Shown here piece after piece: positions 8,935 through 16,819 of a stretch of 64,000 nt of DNA (the first letter of the stretch is position 1; every line of letters starts with the position of its first letter). Location of the stretch: assembly GCF_002917105.1 (NCBI RefSeq), contig NZ_PQFZ01000014.1:1-64000 (forward strand). The letters run 5' to 3'. Under the pieces are notes generated by a model. The model had not been told where the DNA came from and searched no databases. It saw nothing but the letters and a program-made list of their open reading frames with translations. Origin of the DNA: Allobosea psychrotolerans (GTDB lineage Bacteria > Pseudomonadota > Alphaproteobacteria > Rhizobiales > Beijerinckiaceae). A program made the translations under genes and the position numbers.

Positions 8935-9719
8935 GCCTGCTCAGCGTCTCCGATCTCGGCATCAGCTTCGGCGGCGTCGTCGCCGTGGATGGCGTCGGCT
9001 TTTCGGTCTCGCCGGGCGAGGTCTTCTCGATCATCGGTCCCAATGGCGCCGGCAAGACCACCTTGTTCAACCTTGTCACCGGAATCTATCGCCCACAAAG
9101 GGGCGATGTCCGGCTCGCTGGGCAGTCGCTGATCGGGCTCTCCCCGCATCTCCTGGTGCGGCGCGGCATGGCGCGGACCTTCCAGAACCTGCAGATCTTT
9201 TTCCGGATGACGACGATCGAGAACGTCATGGTCGGCCGCCACCTCGCTGAGCGCTCGTCCTTCCTGTCGGACCTTCTCGGCCTGCCCCATGTCGCCAGGC
9301 AGAACCGCCTGACTCGCGACGCGGCCTTCGCTCTGCTCGAGCGTGTCGGCCTTGCCGCCCACGCCGACGCAAATGCCGGCTCGCTGCCCTATGGCGCGCT
9401 CAAGCGCCTGGAGATCGCGCGTGCGCTCGCCGCCGAGCCGAAGGTGCTCCTGCTCGATGAACCGGCGGCCGGCTGCAACGCGATCGAGACCGAGGCGATC
9501 GACGCGCTGATCGTCGAGATCGCCCGGGCGGGCACGGCCGTCGTCCTGATCGAGCATGACATGAAGCTGGTGATGAAGATTTCCGATCGGATCCTGGTTC
9601 TGGCGCAGGGCCGCCCGCTCGCGGAGGGGACGCCGCGCACGATCCGCGACGATCCGGCTGTGATCGCGGCCTATCTCGGCGATCACGGCAGCAGGGAGGC
9701 CGATCGTGCTCACGGTTGA
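8931..9719 (+). CDS. branched-chain-type ABC transporter ATPase, LivG family
   Basis: ATPase of 262 residues. Walker A is GPNGAGKTT, the Q loop is around ARTFQNLQIF and Walker B is VLLLDEPAAG. The C-terminal LivG extension holds ILVLAQGRPLAEGTP. The signature motif reads PYGALKRLEIARAL instead of the usual SYGQQRRLEIARAL, so the LSGGQ position is divergent. It overlaps the LivM gene by four bases and the next ATPase by 14. Confidence 0.92.
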   Translation: MSLLSVSDLGISFGGVVAVDGVGFSVSPGEVFSIIGPNGAGKTTLFNLVTGIYRPQRGDVRLAGQSLIGLSPHLLVRRGMARTFQNLQIFFRMTTIENVMVGRHLAERSSFLSDLLGLPHVARQNRLTRDAAFALLERVGLAAHADANAGSLPYGALKRLEIARALAAEPKVLLLDEPAAGCNAIETEAIDALIVEIARAGTAVVLIEHDMKLVMKISDRILVLAQGRPLAEGTPRTIRDDPAVIAAYLGDHGSREADRAHG

Positions 9720-10407
9720 GGGATTGTCCTCGGCCTACGGCCGGATCGTGGTTTTGCACGAGGTCAGCCTGACCGTGGCGCAGGGCGAGATCGTCGCGCT
9801 CGTCGGCTCGAACGGCGCCGGCAAGACGACGCTGCTGCGGACGATCTCCGGCGTGCAGCCGCTGACGGGAGGGCGCATCCTGCTCAAAGGGCGGCCGATC
9901 GAACGCATGCCCGCTCACGCCCGTGTCGGACTCGGCATCGCGCAGTCGCCCGAGGGGCGGCAGGTCTTCGGCCCGCTCAGCGTCGAGGACAATCTGCGCC
10001 TGGGCGCGTTCCGCAGACAGGATGCCGGCCTCGCTGAGCGGCTGGCACAGGCCTATGCGATGTTCCCGATTCTTTGGGAGAAGCGGGCCATACCGGCAAT
10101 GAGCCTGTCGGGGGGGCAGCAGCAGATGCTCGCGATCGCTCGCGCCCTGATGGCCGCGCCGAAGCTGCTCTTGCTCGACGAGCCGTCTCTGGGCCTCGCC
10201 CCGCTGCTGGTCGACCAGATCCTGAATGCCGTCGTCTCGCTGCGGGATCAGGGGATGACGATCCTCCTCGTCGAGCAGAACGCCTCGGCGGCGCTGGCCA
10301 TCGCCGATCGCGGCTATGTGCTGGAAACCGGCAAAATGGTGCATCAAGGCGCGGCTCAGTCATTGCTGACCGACCCCAGGATGCAGGCTGCCTATCTCGG
10401 GCTTTGA
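9706..10407 (+). CDS. branched-chain-type ABC transporter ATPase, LivF family
   Basis: Second ATPase, 233 residues. Walker A is GSNGAGKTT, the signature LSGGQQQMLAIARAL is canonical and Walker B is LLLLDEPSLGLAP. Translation starts at a GTG (9706) with AGGGAGG about seven bases upstream, inside the end of the LivG gene. It completes a full binding-protein, two-permease, two-ATPase transporter. The gene converges on the pdxA-like gene 61 bases away; no clear terminator is visible between them. Confidence 0.93.
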   Translation: MLTVEGLSSAYGRIVVLHEVSLTVAQGEIVALVGSNGAGKTTLLRTISGVQPLTGGRILLKGRPIERMPAHARVGLGIAQSPEGRQVFGPLSVEDNLRLGAFRRQDAGLAERLAQAYAMFPILWEKRAIPAMSLSGGQQQMLAIARALMAAPKLLLLDEPSLGLAPLLVDQILNAVVSLRDQGMTILLVEQNASAALAIADRGYVLETGKMVHQGAAQSLLTDPRMQAAYLGL

Positions 10408-10467
10408 ACGGGGTTTCCCATGCCGCGACACGCTGCGGATGGCGGTGCCGTCCGAATGTGGCGTGAT

Positions 10468-11493
10468 CTAAGGCGTGCTGCCACGGCCCCGCGCCGCGGC
10501 CAGCCGGCCGGCCAGTTCGATGGCAGTCTGGAGCGCGCCTGGCGAGGCTACGCCCTTGCCGACGATATCGAAGGCCGTGCCATGGGCGGGCGTCGTGAAG
10601 ATGATGTCGAGCCCGGCCGTCACCGTGACGCCGCGGTTGAAGCCCTTCAGCTTCGTCGCGATCTGGCCCTGATCGTGATACATCGCAACGACGCTGTCGA
10701 ACTCGCCGCCAAAGGCGCGGATATAGACGGTATCTGCGGGGTAGGGGCCGGTGCAGGCGATGCCAGTCGCCGCGATCCGCTCCACTGTCGGGCGGATCAG
10801 TTCGATCTCGTCGCGGCCGAACAGGCCGTTCTCGCCGGCATGAGGATTGAGCGCGGCAACGGCGATGCGCGGCTTTGCGATGCCGGCGCTTTTCATCATC
10901 CGGTCCACCAGCTCCACCGCATCCGTGATCGCGCGCGCATCGATCAGGTCGAGCGCTTCGCGCAGCGAGACATGGGAGGTCACGCGCGACATCCATTGGC
11001 CGTCGAGCACGTTCATCTCCGAGAAATAGCCCTGGTGCTTGAGTAGATGTGCGAACATCTTGTGCTCGTCGGGAAAGCGCCAGCCGCCTGCGAACATCGC
11101 CGCCTTGTTGAGCGGCGCGAAGGTGATGGCGTCGAGCTTGCCCGCCTGCGCGAGGCCGATCGCATGAGCCAGCGTCTCGCCGGTTATGCGACCGGATTCG
11201 GCTGACATCTCTCCCCGTCCAAGCAAGGCGGGATCGGCATTGCCGAGATCGATCAGCGGAACCTCAGGCGCGTTCCAATCGATCTCGTTGCCCTCAGCGA
11301 CGCTGGTCCAGCGCAATTGCACCCCGGCATCGCGCGCGCCCTGCTCCAGCACGCGCCGGTCGCCGATCGCAACCAGCCGCACATGATCGCGCCAGCCGCC
11401 ATCGGCCAGCACTTTCGCCGCGATCTCGGGGCCGATGCCGGTCGCGTCTCCAAGGAGGAAGCCGAGGCGAGGCTTGTCTTGCATGGCGGCCAT
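10468..11493 (-). CDS. PdxA-family NAD-dependent decarboxylating dehydrogenase
   Basis: Homologue of 4-hydroxythreonine-4-phosphate dehydrogenase, 341 residues, with the family motifs GDATGIGPEI, VTSHV, NPHAGENG, MYHDQGQ and TPAHGTAFDI. The three metal-ligand histidines (in DEHKMF, SHV and YHDQG) are present. The family also contains TphB (terephthalate dihydrodiol dehydrogenase) and D-threonate/4-phospho-D-threonate enzymes. With a catabolic neighbourhood and its own GntR-type operator, a catabolic oxidative decarboxylase is more likely than vitamin B6 synthesis. I use the ATG at 11493 (AGGGGAC upstream), since upstream codons would run through the operator. Confidence 0.82.
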   Translation of the reverse strand: MAAMQDKPRLGFLLGDATGIGPEIAAKVLADGGWRDHVRLVAIGDRRVLEQGARDAGVQLRWTSVAEGNEIDWNAPEVPLIDLGNADPALLGRGEMSAESGRITGETLAHAIGLAQAGKLDAITFAPLNKAAMFAGGWRFPDEHKMFAHLLKHQGYFSEMNVLDGQWMSRVTSHVSLREALDLIDARAITDAVELVDRMMKSAGIAKPRIAVAALNPHAGENGLFGRDEIELIRPTVERIAATGIACTGPYPADTVYIRAFGGEFDSVVAMYHDQGQIATKLKGFNRGVTVTAGLDIIFTTPAHGTAFDIVGKGVASPGALQTAIELAGRLAAARGRGSTP

Positions 11494-11517
11494 GACGTCC
11501 CCTAGATTCAAGATGCT

Positions 11518-11531
11518 TATTGTCGACAATA
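11518..11531. promoter_or_regulatory. GntR-type operator between pdxA-like and dehalogenase-like genes
   Basis: TATTGTCGACAATA is a perfect 14-base palindrome in the 77-base divergent intergenic region. It fits the TTGT-NN-ACAA pattern of FadR/FCD GntR operators and recurs with small changes at 16729, 21652 and 21682. A TATGAT that could serve as the plus-strand -10 overlaps its right edge (11530-11535). Confidence 0.65.
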
Positions 11532-11570
11532 TGATATTCATCGCATGGGATCTGGCGAGGAGCAATGCCG

Positions 11571-12536
11571 ATGATGCTGGAACGATCGGACGGCGGCACG
11601 AGCCGGCCACCTTTATTGCCGCATGGCCCCGTGCTGATGGCGGGCTTCGAGCGGCGCAGGCTGCGCACCCGCGGCGCCGAGATCGAGGTCGCCATCGCCG
11701 GCAGCGGACCGCCGCTGCTGCTGATCCACGGCAACCCGCTCAACCTGGCGAGCTGGCACAAGATCGCGCCCTCTCTGGCGCAGAGCTTCACGGTGATAGC
11801 GACCGACCTGCGCGGCTATGGCGACAGCTCCAAGCCGGAGGGCGGCGGAGACCATTCCGAATACAGCTTCCGCGCCATGGGCGAGGACAATTTCGACGTG
11901 ATGGATGCACTCGGCTTCGAGACCTTCGCAGTCGCGGGACATGACCGGGGCGCACGCGTCGCCTTCCGCATGGCGCTCGACCAGCCGCATCGCGTCACGG
12001 CGCTGGCGGCGCTCGACATCGTGCCGACCCACCATGTCCTGACCCATGTCAGCCTGGGCTGGGGGCTGGAATCCTATCACTGGTTCTTCATGGCGCAGAA
12101 GGCGCCCTTCCCCGAGCGATTGATCTGCGCCGATCTCGACTATTACATCCGCTACAAGCTCAACAAGAAGGGCGTCGGGCTCGAGATCTTCACGCCCGAG
12201 GCGCTGGCCGATTATGCGCGCTGCACGACGCCGGAGCAGATCCACGCGGTCTGCGAGGACTACCGCGCCACGGTGACCCTCGACCTCGCCATGGACACGG
12301 CCGATTACGGCAAGCGCAAGATCGACTGCCCGGTCCTCGTGCTATGGGGCTCGAACAGCCATTGCGGCCGGCATTTCAGGCCGATCGAGGCCTGGAGCGA
12401 ATGGGCAAGCGACCTGCGCGGCTGGGCGATCCCGACCGGGCATTACCCGGCCGAGCACAGGCCCGACCTCGTCTATGCCACCTTCCAGGAGTTCTTCTCC
12501 GGCCAGGAACCCGCGCCCTACAGCGAAGCCGCCTGA
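11571..12536 (+). CDS. fluoroacetate/haloacetate dehalogenase-like alpha/beta hydrolase
   Basis: Alpha/beta hydrolase of 321 residues closest in motif to fluoroacetate dehalogenases. Counting from this start, it has the nucleophile Asp125 in HDRGAR with Arg126 and Arg129 for the carboxylate, the acid Asp149 in LDIVPT, the His170-Trp171 pair in SYHWFF (halide pocket), a Tyr in CEDYRAT and the base His291 in TGHYPAEH. The spacings follow the characterised enzymes closely. An in-frame ATG at 11565 exists, but GAGGAG (11557-11562) is better spaced for 11571. The substrate is unproven; many close relatives do not cleave C-F bonds. Its stop overlaps the rhodanese start. Confidence 0.8.
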   Translation: MMLERSDGGTSRPPLLPHGPVLMAGFERRRLRTRGAEIEVAIAGSGPPLLLIHGNPLNLASWHKIAPSLAQSFTVIATDLRGYGDSSKPEGGGDHSEYSFRAMGEDNFDVMDALGFETFAVAGHDRGARVAFRMALDQPHRVTALAALDIVPTHHVLTHVSLGWGLESYHWFFMAQKAPFPERLICADLDYYIRYKLNKKGVGLEIFTPEALADYARCTTPEQIHAVCEDYRATVTLDLAMDTADYGKRKIDCPVLVLWGSNSHCGRHFRPIEAWSEWASDLRGWAIPTGHYPAEHRPDLVYATFQEFFSGQEPAPYSEAA

Positions 12537-14134
12537 TGGCTGCGATCGATCCGCTTGGGGCAAAACGGCGTCTGCATGCGCCCGGCGAAATCGCCTGTCT
12601 CGATGTGCGCGAACACGGCCAATACGGCGAGGGTCATCCCTTCCTCGCCGTGCCCTGCCCCTATAGCCGGCTTGAGGCCCTGGTTACGGCGCTCGTGCCG
12701 CGCCGTGACGTGCCGATCATCCTGGTCGACGAGGGCGACGGCGTGGCGTCACGCGCCGCGGCGCGTCTGGCCGCGCTGGGCTATGCGGATATCGACTGGA
12801 TCGATGGCGGCGCCCCCGCTTGGGCGGCCGCGGGCTACACCCTGTTTAAGGGCGTGAACGTGCCGAGCAAGACATTGGGTGAGCTGGTCGAGGCGCAGTG
12901 GCACATTCCCGCCATGGGACCGGATGCTCTCGAGGCCTGGCGGAGCGCGCACCGGTCCTTTCAACTGTTCGACGGCCGCCCGGCCGTCGAATTCGCCAAG
13001 ATGACCATTCCCGGATCGCGCTCCATGCCCAATGGCGAGGCGGGTCATCGCTGGGACGCGCTCGCCCTGGAAGCCGGCCCGGTCGTGATCAATTGCGCCG
13101 GGCGCACGCGCAGCATCATCGGGGCCGCAGGCCTTGCGATCCTGCAGCCGGGATTGCCTGTGCTTGCACTGGAGAACGGCACGCAGGGCTGGGCCTTGTC
13201 GGGCCGCGCGCTGGCATATGGCCGGGCCGCCGCGCCCCTGCCGGCTGCGCAAGCCATGGCAAGTCGACAGCGCGCCGATGCCTTCATGGCGGCGCATGGC
13301 CTCCTGCAGGTCGATCGCGCCGAAGCCGAAAGGCTCGCGCGGGAGCCAGACCGGACGACCTATCTCCTCGATGTGCGCGATCCCGCCGAGCATGCGGCCG
13401 CGCCGCGCGCCGCCGCGCCCTCCGCGCCGGGGGGCCAGCTCGTCCAGGCCACGGATCAATGGATCGGCGTGCGCCGCGCCCGCGTGATCCTTGCCGACGA
13501 TACCGGCTTGCGGGCGGCGCTTGCCGCCTTCTGGCTGCGCCAACTCGGCTACGAGACCTATGTGCTCGCCGGCATCGACGAGTGGCCCACCGACTGGCGC
13601 CTGCCCGCCGAGCCCTTTGGGCCGCTGCATCCTGCCGCACTGCCTGAGGTCGCGGCGAGCGAAGCCGCCTCGCGAGCCCGGGATGGCGACCTCCTGCTCG
13701 ATCTGCGCGGCTCGCTCGACTATCGCGCGGGGCATCTGCCCGGCGCGGCATGGTCGATGCGGCCTCGCCTGCCGGCGGTGGCCGGACGCCGCCTCCTGCT
13801 GGCAGGGGAAGCGAATATCACCGCGCTGGCCGCCGTCGACCTGATCGAGGCCGGCGCTGTCTCGGTGCACAGGATCGCGGGCGATGCGCAGGCCTGGCGC
13901 AATGCAGGGCTTGCCCTGGAAACCTCACCGGGCGCCCCCGTCGACGCTGAGGCAATCGACTTCCTGTTCTTCGTGCACGACCGGCATGACGGCAATCTCG
14001 ATGCCGCCCGGCGCTATCTCGCCTGGGAAATGGGCCTCCTCGCCCAGCTCGACGACGCCGAACGCGGCGAGTACCGGCTGGATGCGATCGACCTCAGAGA
14101 CCTCTCTGATTTGAAAGGTGAGCCCTCATCCTGA
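12536..14134 (+). CDS. multidomain rhodanese-like sulfurtransferase
   Basis: A 532-residue protein made of about four rhodanese-like modules. Each shows the CLDVR/LLDVRD/LLDLR strand or a loop of the VVxCxxGxRS type. Only module two keeps an active cysteine (Cys187 in INCAGRTRS). The equivalent loops of the others read VDEGDGVAS, ADDTGLRA and AGEANITA, without cysteine. It starts at the ATG overlapping the hydrolase stop (TGATG), so the two are co-translated. Persulfide transfer within the neighbouring pathway is inferred from the single active site. The last codons and the stop lie inside a palindromic repeat. Confidence 0.82.
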   Translation: MAAIDPLGAKRRLHAPGEIACLDVREHGQYGEGHPFLAVPCPYSRLEALVTALVPRRDVPIILVDEGDGVASRAAARLAALGYADIDWIDGGAPAWAAAGYTLFKGVNVPSKTLGELVEAQWHIPAMGPDALEAWRSAHRSFQLFDGRPAVEFAKMTIPGSRSMPNGEAGHRWDALALEAGPVVINCAGRTRSIIGAAGLAILQPGLPVLALENGTQGWALSGRALAYGRAAAPLPAAQAMASRQRADAFMAAHGLLQVDRAEAERLAREPDRTTYLLDVRDPAEHAAAPRAAAPSAPGGQLVQATDQWIGVRRARVILADDTGLRAALAAFWLRQLGYETYVLAGIDEWPTDWRLPAEPFGPLHPAALPEVAASEAASRARDGDLLLDLRGSLDYRAGHLPGAAWSMRPRLPAVAGRRLLLAGEANITALAAVDLIEAGAVSVHRIAGDAQAWRNAGLALETSPGAPVDAEAIDFLFFVHDRHDGNLDAARRYLAWEMGLLAQLDDAERGEYRLDAIDLRDLSDLKGEPSS

Positions 14135-14169
14135 GGAGCTGCGAAGCAGCGTCTCGAAGGATGAGGGCT
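14121..14169. repeat. CCTCATCCTGAGGAGC-type palindromic repeat, probable bidirectional terminator
   Basis: Perfect 12-base arms AGCCCTCATCCT (14121-14132) and AGGATGAGGGCT (14158-14169) flank an inner hairpin with GCTGC/GCAGC arms. I recognise the type as a dispersed intergenic repeat of Hyphomicrobiales genomes (from memory, not checked). It lies between the convergent rhodanese and dehydrogenase genes, where it could end both transcripts, and it supplies the stop codon of the rhodanese gene. Confidence 0.75.
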
Positions 14170-14194
14170 CGGGAGATTTCCAAACAGAAGCCTC

Positions 14195-15268
14195 TCAGCC
14201 GATTGCGCTGACGATCGCCTCGGTCATGGCCCGCGTACCGGCCGTACCGCGGATGTCGCGCGTGCGCGTCTGCGGTGAGGCCAGCGCCTTGTCGATCGCG
14301 CGCTGCATCGTTCGCGCGGCGTCCAGCGCCTGCGGGAGCGTCCTGGCGCGGCCGAGATGCTCGATCAGCATCCGCGCCGATTCGATCATCGCATAGGGGT
14401 TGGCGATGTCCTTGCCGGCGATGTCGGGGGCCGAGCCATGCGTCGCCTGCGCCATGGCCAGCCCACCCTCCCCGATACAGAGACCTGGCGCCATGCCGAG
14501 CCCGCCGACGAGCCCTGCAGCTTCGTCGGTCAAGATGTCGCCGAACATGTTCGTCGTCACCACAGTATCGAAGCTCTGCGGATCACGGATCAGGCGCATG
14601 GCGAAGGTATCGACGATCACCTCGTCGACCGTAACGTCGGGATAATCCTTCGCCACCTCGTAGCAGCTCTCCACGAACATGCCGCAGCCGAGCTTGAACA
14701 CGGTGTTCTTGTGCACGAGCGTCAGGCGCTTCTTGCGCGAGCGGGCAATATCGAGGGCGGCGCGCGCGACCTTGCGGCTGCCCTTGCGCGAGATGACGCG
14801 CACCGAGATCGTCAGGTCGTCATTGGGCCTGAACTCGCCGGAGCCCATCACCACATTGCGGTCCGGTTGGAAGCCCTCATTGTTCTCGCGCACGATGACG
14901 AGGTCGATATCGTCATAGATGCAGCCGATGCCGGGATAGGAGCGCGTCGGGCGGACATTGGCGAACAGGTCGAAATGCTTGCGCAGGATCGGATGCGGAT
15001 TGATCGCGCCCGGCCCCTTCGGATAGGCCTGATGGCCGATCGGGCCGAGAATGAAGCCGTCGAAGGTCGCGAGCGTCTCCAATGTGCCCTCGGGCATCGT
15101 GGTGCCGTGGCTGTCGAGCGCGGCGCGGCCGATGGGCATCGGCCGCCAGTCGATCTCCAGCCCATGCCGGGCAGCGGCAGCCTGCACCACCGCCACAGCC
15201 GCCGGCACGATCTCGTGGCCGATATCGTCCCCGTCGAGGGCGCCGATGACGAGCTGAGCCATGGTCAC
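14195..15268 (-). CDS. isocitrate/isopropylmalate dehydrogenase-family enzyme
   Basis: NAD(P)-dependent beta-decarboxylating dehydrogenase of 357 residues. It has a GDDIGHEIV start, the substrate arginine region NVRPTRSYPG, VRENNEGFQPDRN, the catalytic lysine in HKNTVFKLG, metal ligands in TTNMFGDILTDEA and the NAD-loop GSAPDIAGK. The VRENNEGFQ loop differs from leuB (VRELTGGIY) and from D-malate or tartrate enzymes (VRENTEGEY), so the substrate is unknown. The GTG at 15268 overlaps the upstream MmgE stop as GTGA; an ATG at 15262 is the alternative. It is co-transcribed with the MmgE/PrpD gene. Confidence 0.88.
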   Translation of the reverse strand: MTMAQLVIGALDGDDIGHEIVPAAVAVVQAAAARHGLEIDWRPMPIGRAALDSHGTTMPEGTLETLATFDGFILGPIGHQAYPKGPGAINPHPILRKHFDLFANVRPTRSYPGIGCIYDDIDLVIVRENNEGFQPDRNVVMGSGEFRPNDDLTISVRVISRKGSRKVARAALDIARSRKKRLTLVHKNTVFKLGCGMFVESCYEVAKDYPDVTVDEVIVDTFAMRLIRDPQSFDTVVTTNMFGDILTDEAAGLVGGLGMAPGLCIGEGGLAMAQATHGSAPDIAGKDIANPYAMIESARMLIEHLGRARTLPQALDAARTMQRAIDKALASPQTRTRDIRGTAGTRAMTEAIVSAIG

Positions 15269-16683
15269 AGCCGCAAGGGCGCCATCAGGCGCTCGATCGA
15301 GGGCAGCGTCTCCAGATCGCGCACCAGGGCGATCACGTCTTCGATCCGCTCCGGCGCAAGCTTGGCGAAGCCTGCGGTCTCGCGGAACTTGTAGGAGACG
15401 TCCTCATAGCTCATCGGGTTGGTCGGGCTGCCCTTGCCGAAATCGGCCCGGCCCGAGATCGTCCGGCCGTCCTTCAGCGTGATGGCGATCAGGGTCGTCA
15501 TCTTGTCGTAGCCGGCGGCCTCCGCCTCCTCGTCGACGACGAAGTCGATGCGCTCGATCATCGCCTTGACGTCGGGGCGGTTGACCACCTCGTCGGTGAA
15601 CTCGGCAAGGCCGGCTTTGCCCTCGATCAGCAGGGCCGCCATGCAGAACTCCATCGAGAACTTGGCCTGGAGCTCGTTGGTCGGGCGGTGGTGGATCAGG
15701 GCATTGGGCATGTTGTGGTTGGTGCCGACGCGGACCCGCTCGACGTCGCCGGCCGTGATCCTGTTCTCGCGGATGAGGCGCAGCATTTCGGTCATGCCGG
15801 GATGGGTGAGCGAGCCCGACGGATGCGGCTTGATCGAGATACCTGGCGTCGCAAAGGTCCAGGGCGCGCCAAGCTGATTCAGGATCGCAGCCTCGTCATA
15901 GCCGCCGCCGGCGGCACGGAAGAAACCACGCGGCGCCTCCAGAATCTTGTCCGTGGCGCTCCAGCCATATTCGGCGAACTGGGCCGCCGCGACGCCGCTC
16001 TCCGACGAGCGCCCGGCATGGAAGGGCTTTGTCATCGTGCCGAAATTCTCGCGCAGGCCAGCCGACTGGCTGCCGGCGATGGAGAGCGCGCGCAGGGTCT
16101 GGTCGAGGTTGAGCCCCATCAGCTTGGCGCTGGCGGCGGCGGCCGCGAAGGTGCCGCAGGTGGCGGTGGCGTGGAAGCCGGTCTGGTAGTGGCGCGGGTT
16201 GATCGCCTCGGCGATCTTGCACTCCACCTCGACGCCGAGATGATAGGCGAGCATCACCTCGCGCCCGCTGGCACCCTTCGCCTCGCCCATCGCAAGCGCT
16301 GCCGGCAGCGCGGGCGCGGTCGGATGAGTGAGCAGTCCGTAAACCCGGTCCTTGGCCACTGCGAGCTGGGTGTCGTCATAATCATCCGCATGAATGCCGA
16401 CGCCGTTGGCGAAGGCGGCGAAACGCGGCGCGACCTTCAGTTTCGAGCCGATCACGGTGGCCGGCCCTTCCCCGAGATTCAGATCCAGCAAATGCCGGCG
16501 GACATAGTCGCCGCTATGAGCAACCGAGCCCGACAGCGCCAGCCCGAGCCCGTCGAGGATCGATTTCTTGCCGAGCGCCACGACATCACCGGGCAAATCC
16601 GCCGGTGAGGCCTCGCAGATGAAGCGCGCGACATAGCGCGTCAGGCCGTTATCCGAAGGCGAAAGATTATCGGGCGTCTTCAT
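15265..16683 (-). CDS. MmgE/PrpD family protein (copy 1)
   Basis: A 472-residue member of the fold shared by 2-methylcitrate dehydratase, cis-aconitate decarboxylase and iminodisuccinate epimerase. The family signature DDYDDTQ (100-106), His120 in THPTAP, Lys219 in GTMTKPFHAG and Lys285 in ISIKPHPSG are all present, so it should be active on a di- or tricarboxylate-like substrate. It is the first gene of a two-gene minus-strand operon with the dehydrogenase, divergent from a GntR regulator. A second family member lies at 22415-23845 beside a paralogous regulator. Confidence 0.9.
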   Translation of the reverse strand: MKTPDNLSPSDNGLTRYVARFICEASPADLPGDVVALGKKSILDGLGLALSGSVAHSGDYVRRHLLDLNLGEGPATVIGSKLKVAPRFAAFANGVGIHADDYDDTQLAVAKDRVYGLLTHPTAPALPAALAMGEAKGASGREVMLAYHLGVEVECKIAEAINPRHYQTGFHATATCGTFAAAAASAKLMGLNLDQTLRALSIAGSQSAGLRENFGTMTKPFHAGRSSESGVAAAQFAEYGWSATDKILEAPRGFFRAAGGGYDEAAILNQLGAPWTFATPGISIKPHPSGSLTHPGMTEMLRLIRENRITAGDVERVRVGTNHNMPNALIHHRPTNELQAKFSMEFCMAALLIEGKAGLAEFTDEVVNRPDVKAMIERIDFVVDEEAEAAGYDKMTTLIAITLKDGRTISGRADFGKGSPTNPMSYEDVSYKFRETAGFAKLAPERIEDVIALVRDLETLPSIERLMAPLRL

Positions 16684-16728
16684 GGCGTCCTCCAGGATCG
16701 GTCATCAGCGTCTAATTGTCTTTTGCCG

Positions 16729-16740
16729 ATTGTCAACAGT
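16729..16740. promoter_or_regulatory. GntR-type operator between mmgE copy 1 and its GntR gene
   Basis: ATTGTCAACAGT matches the ATTGT-NN-ACAAT palindrome with one change, and an ATTGTC half-site lies 14 bases away at 16715-16720. On the minus strand the site contains TTGACA facing the mmgE gene, so it would overlap a -35 element. It is the second of four related sites in 11.5-21.7 kb. Confidence 0.55.
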
Positions 16741-16819
16741 TTAAGATTCGATGGCATCCCGCAACTGCGGCTGATAGATTGCGGCAACCGCACGGAACCC
16801 TTTGCAGGAACCCCATGGC

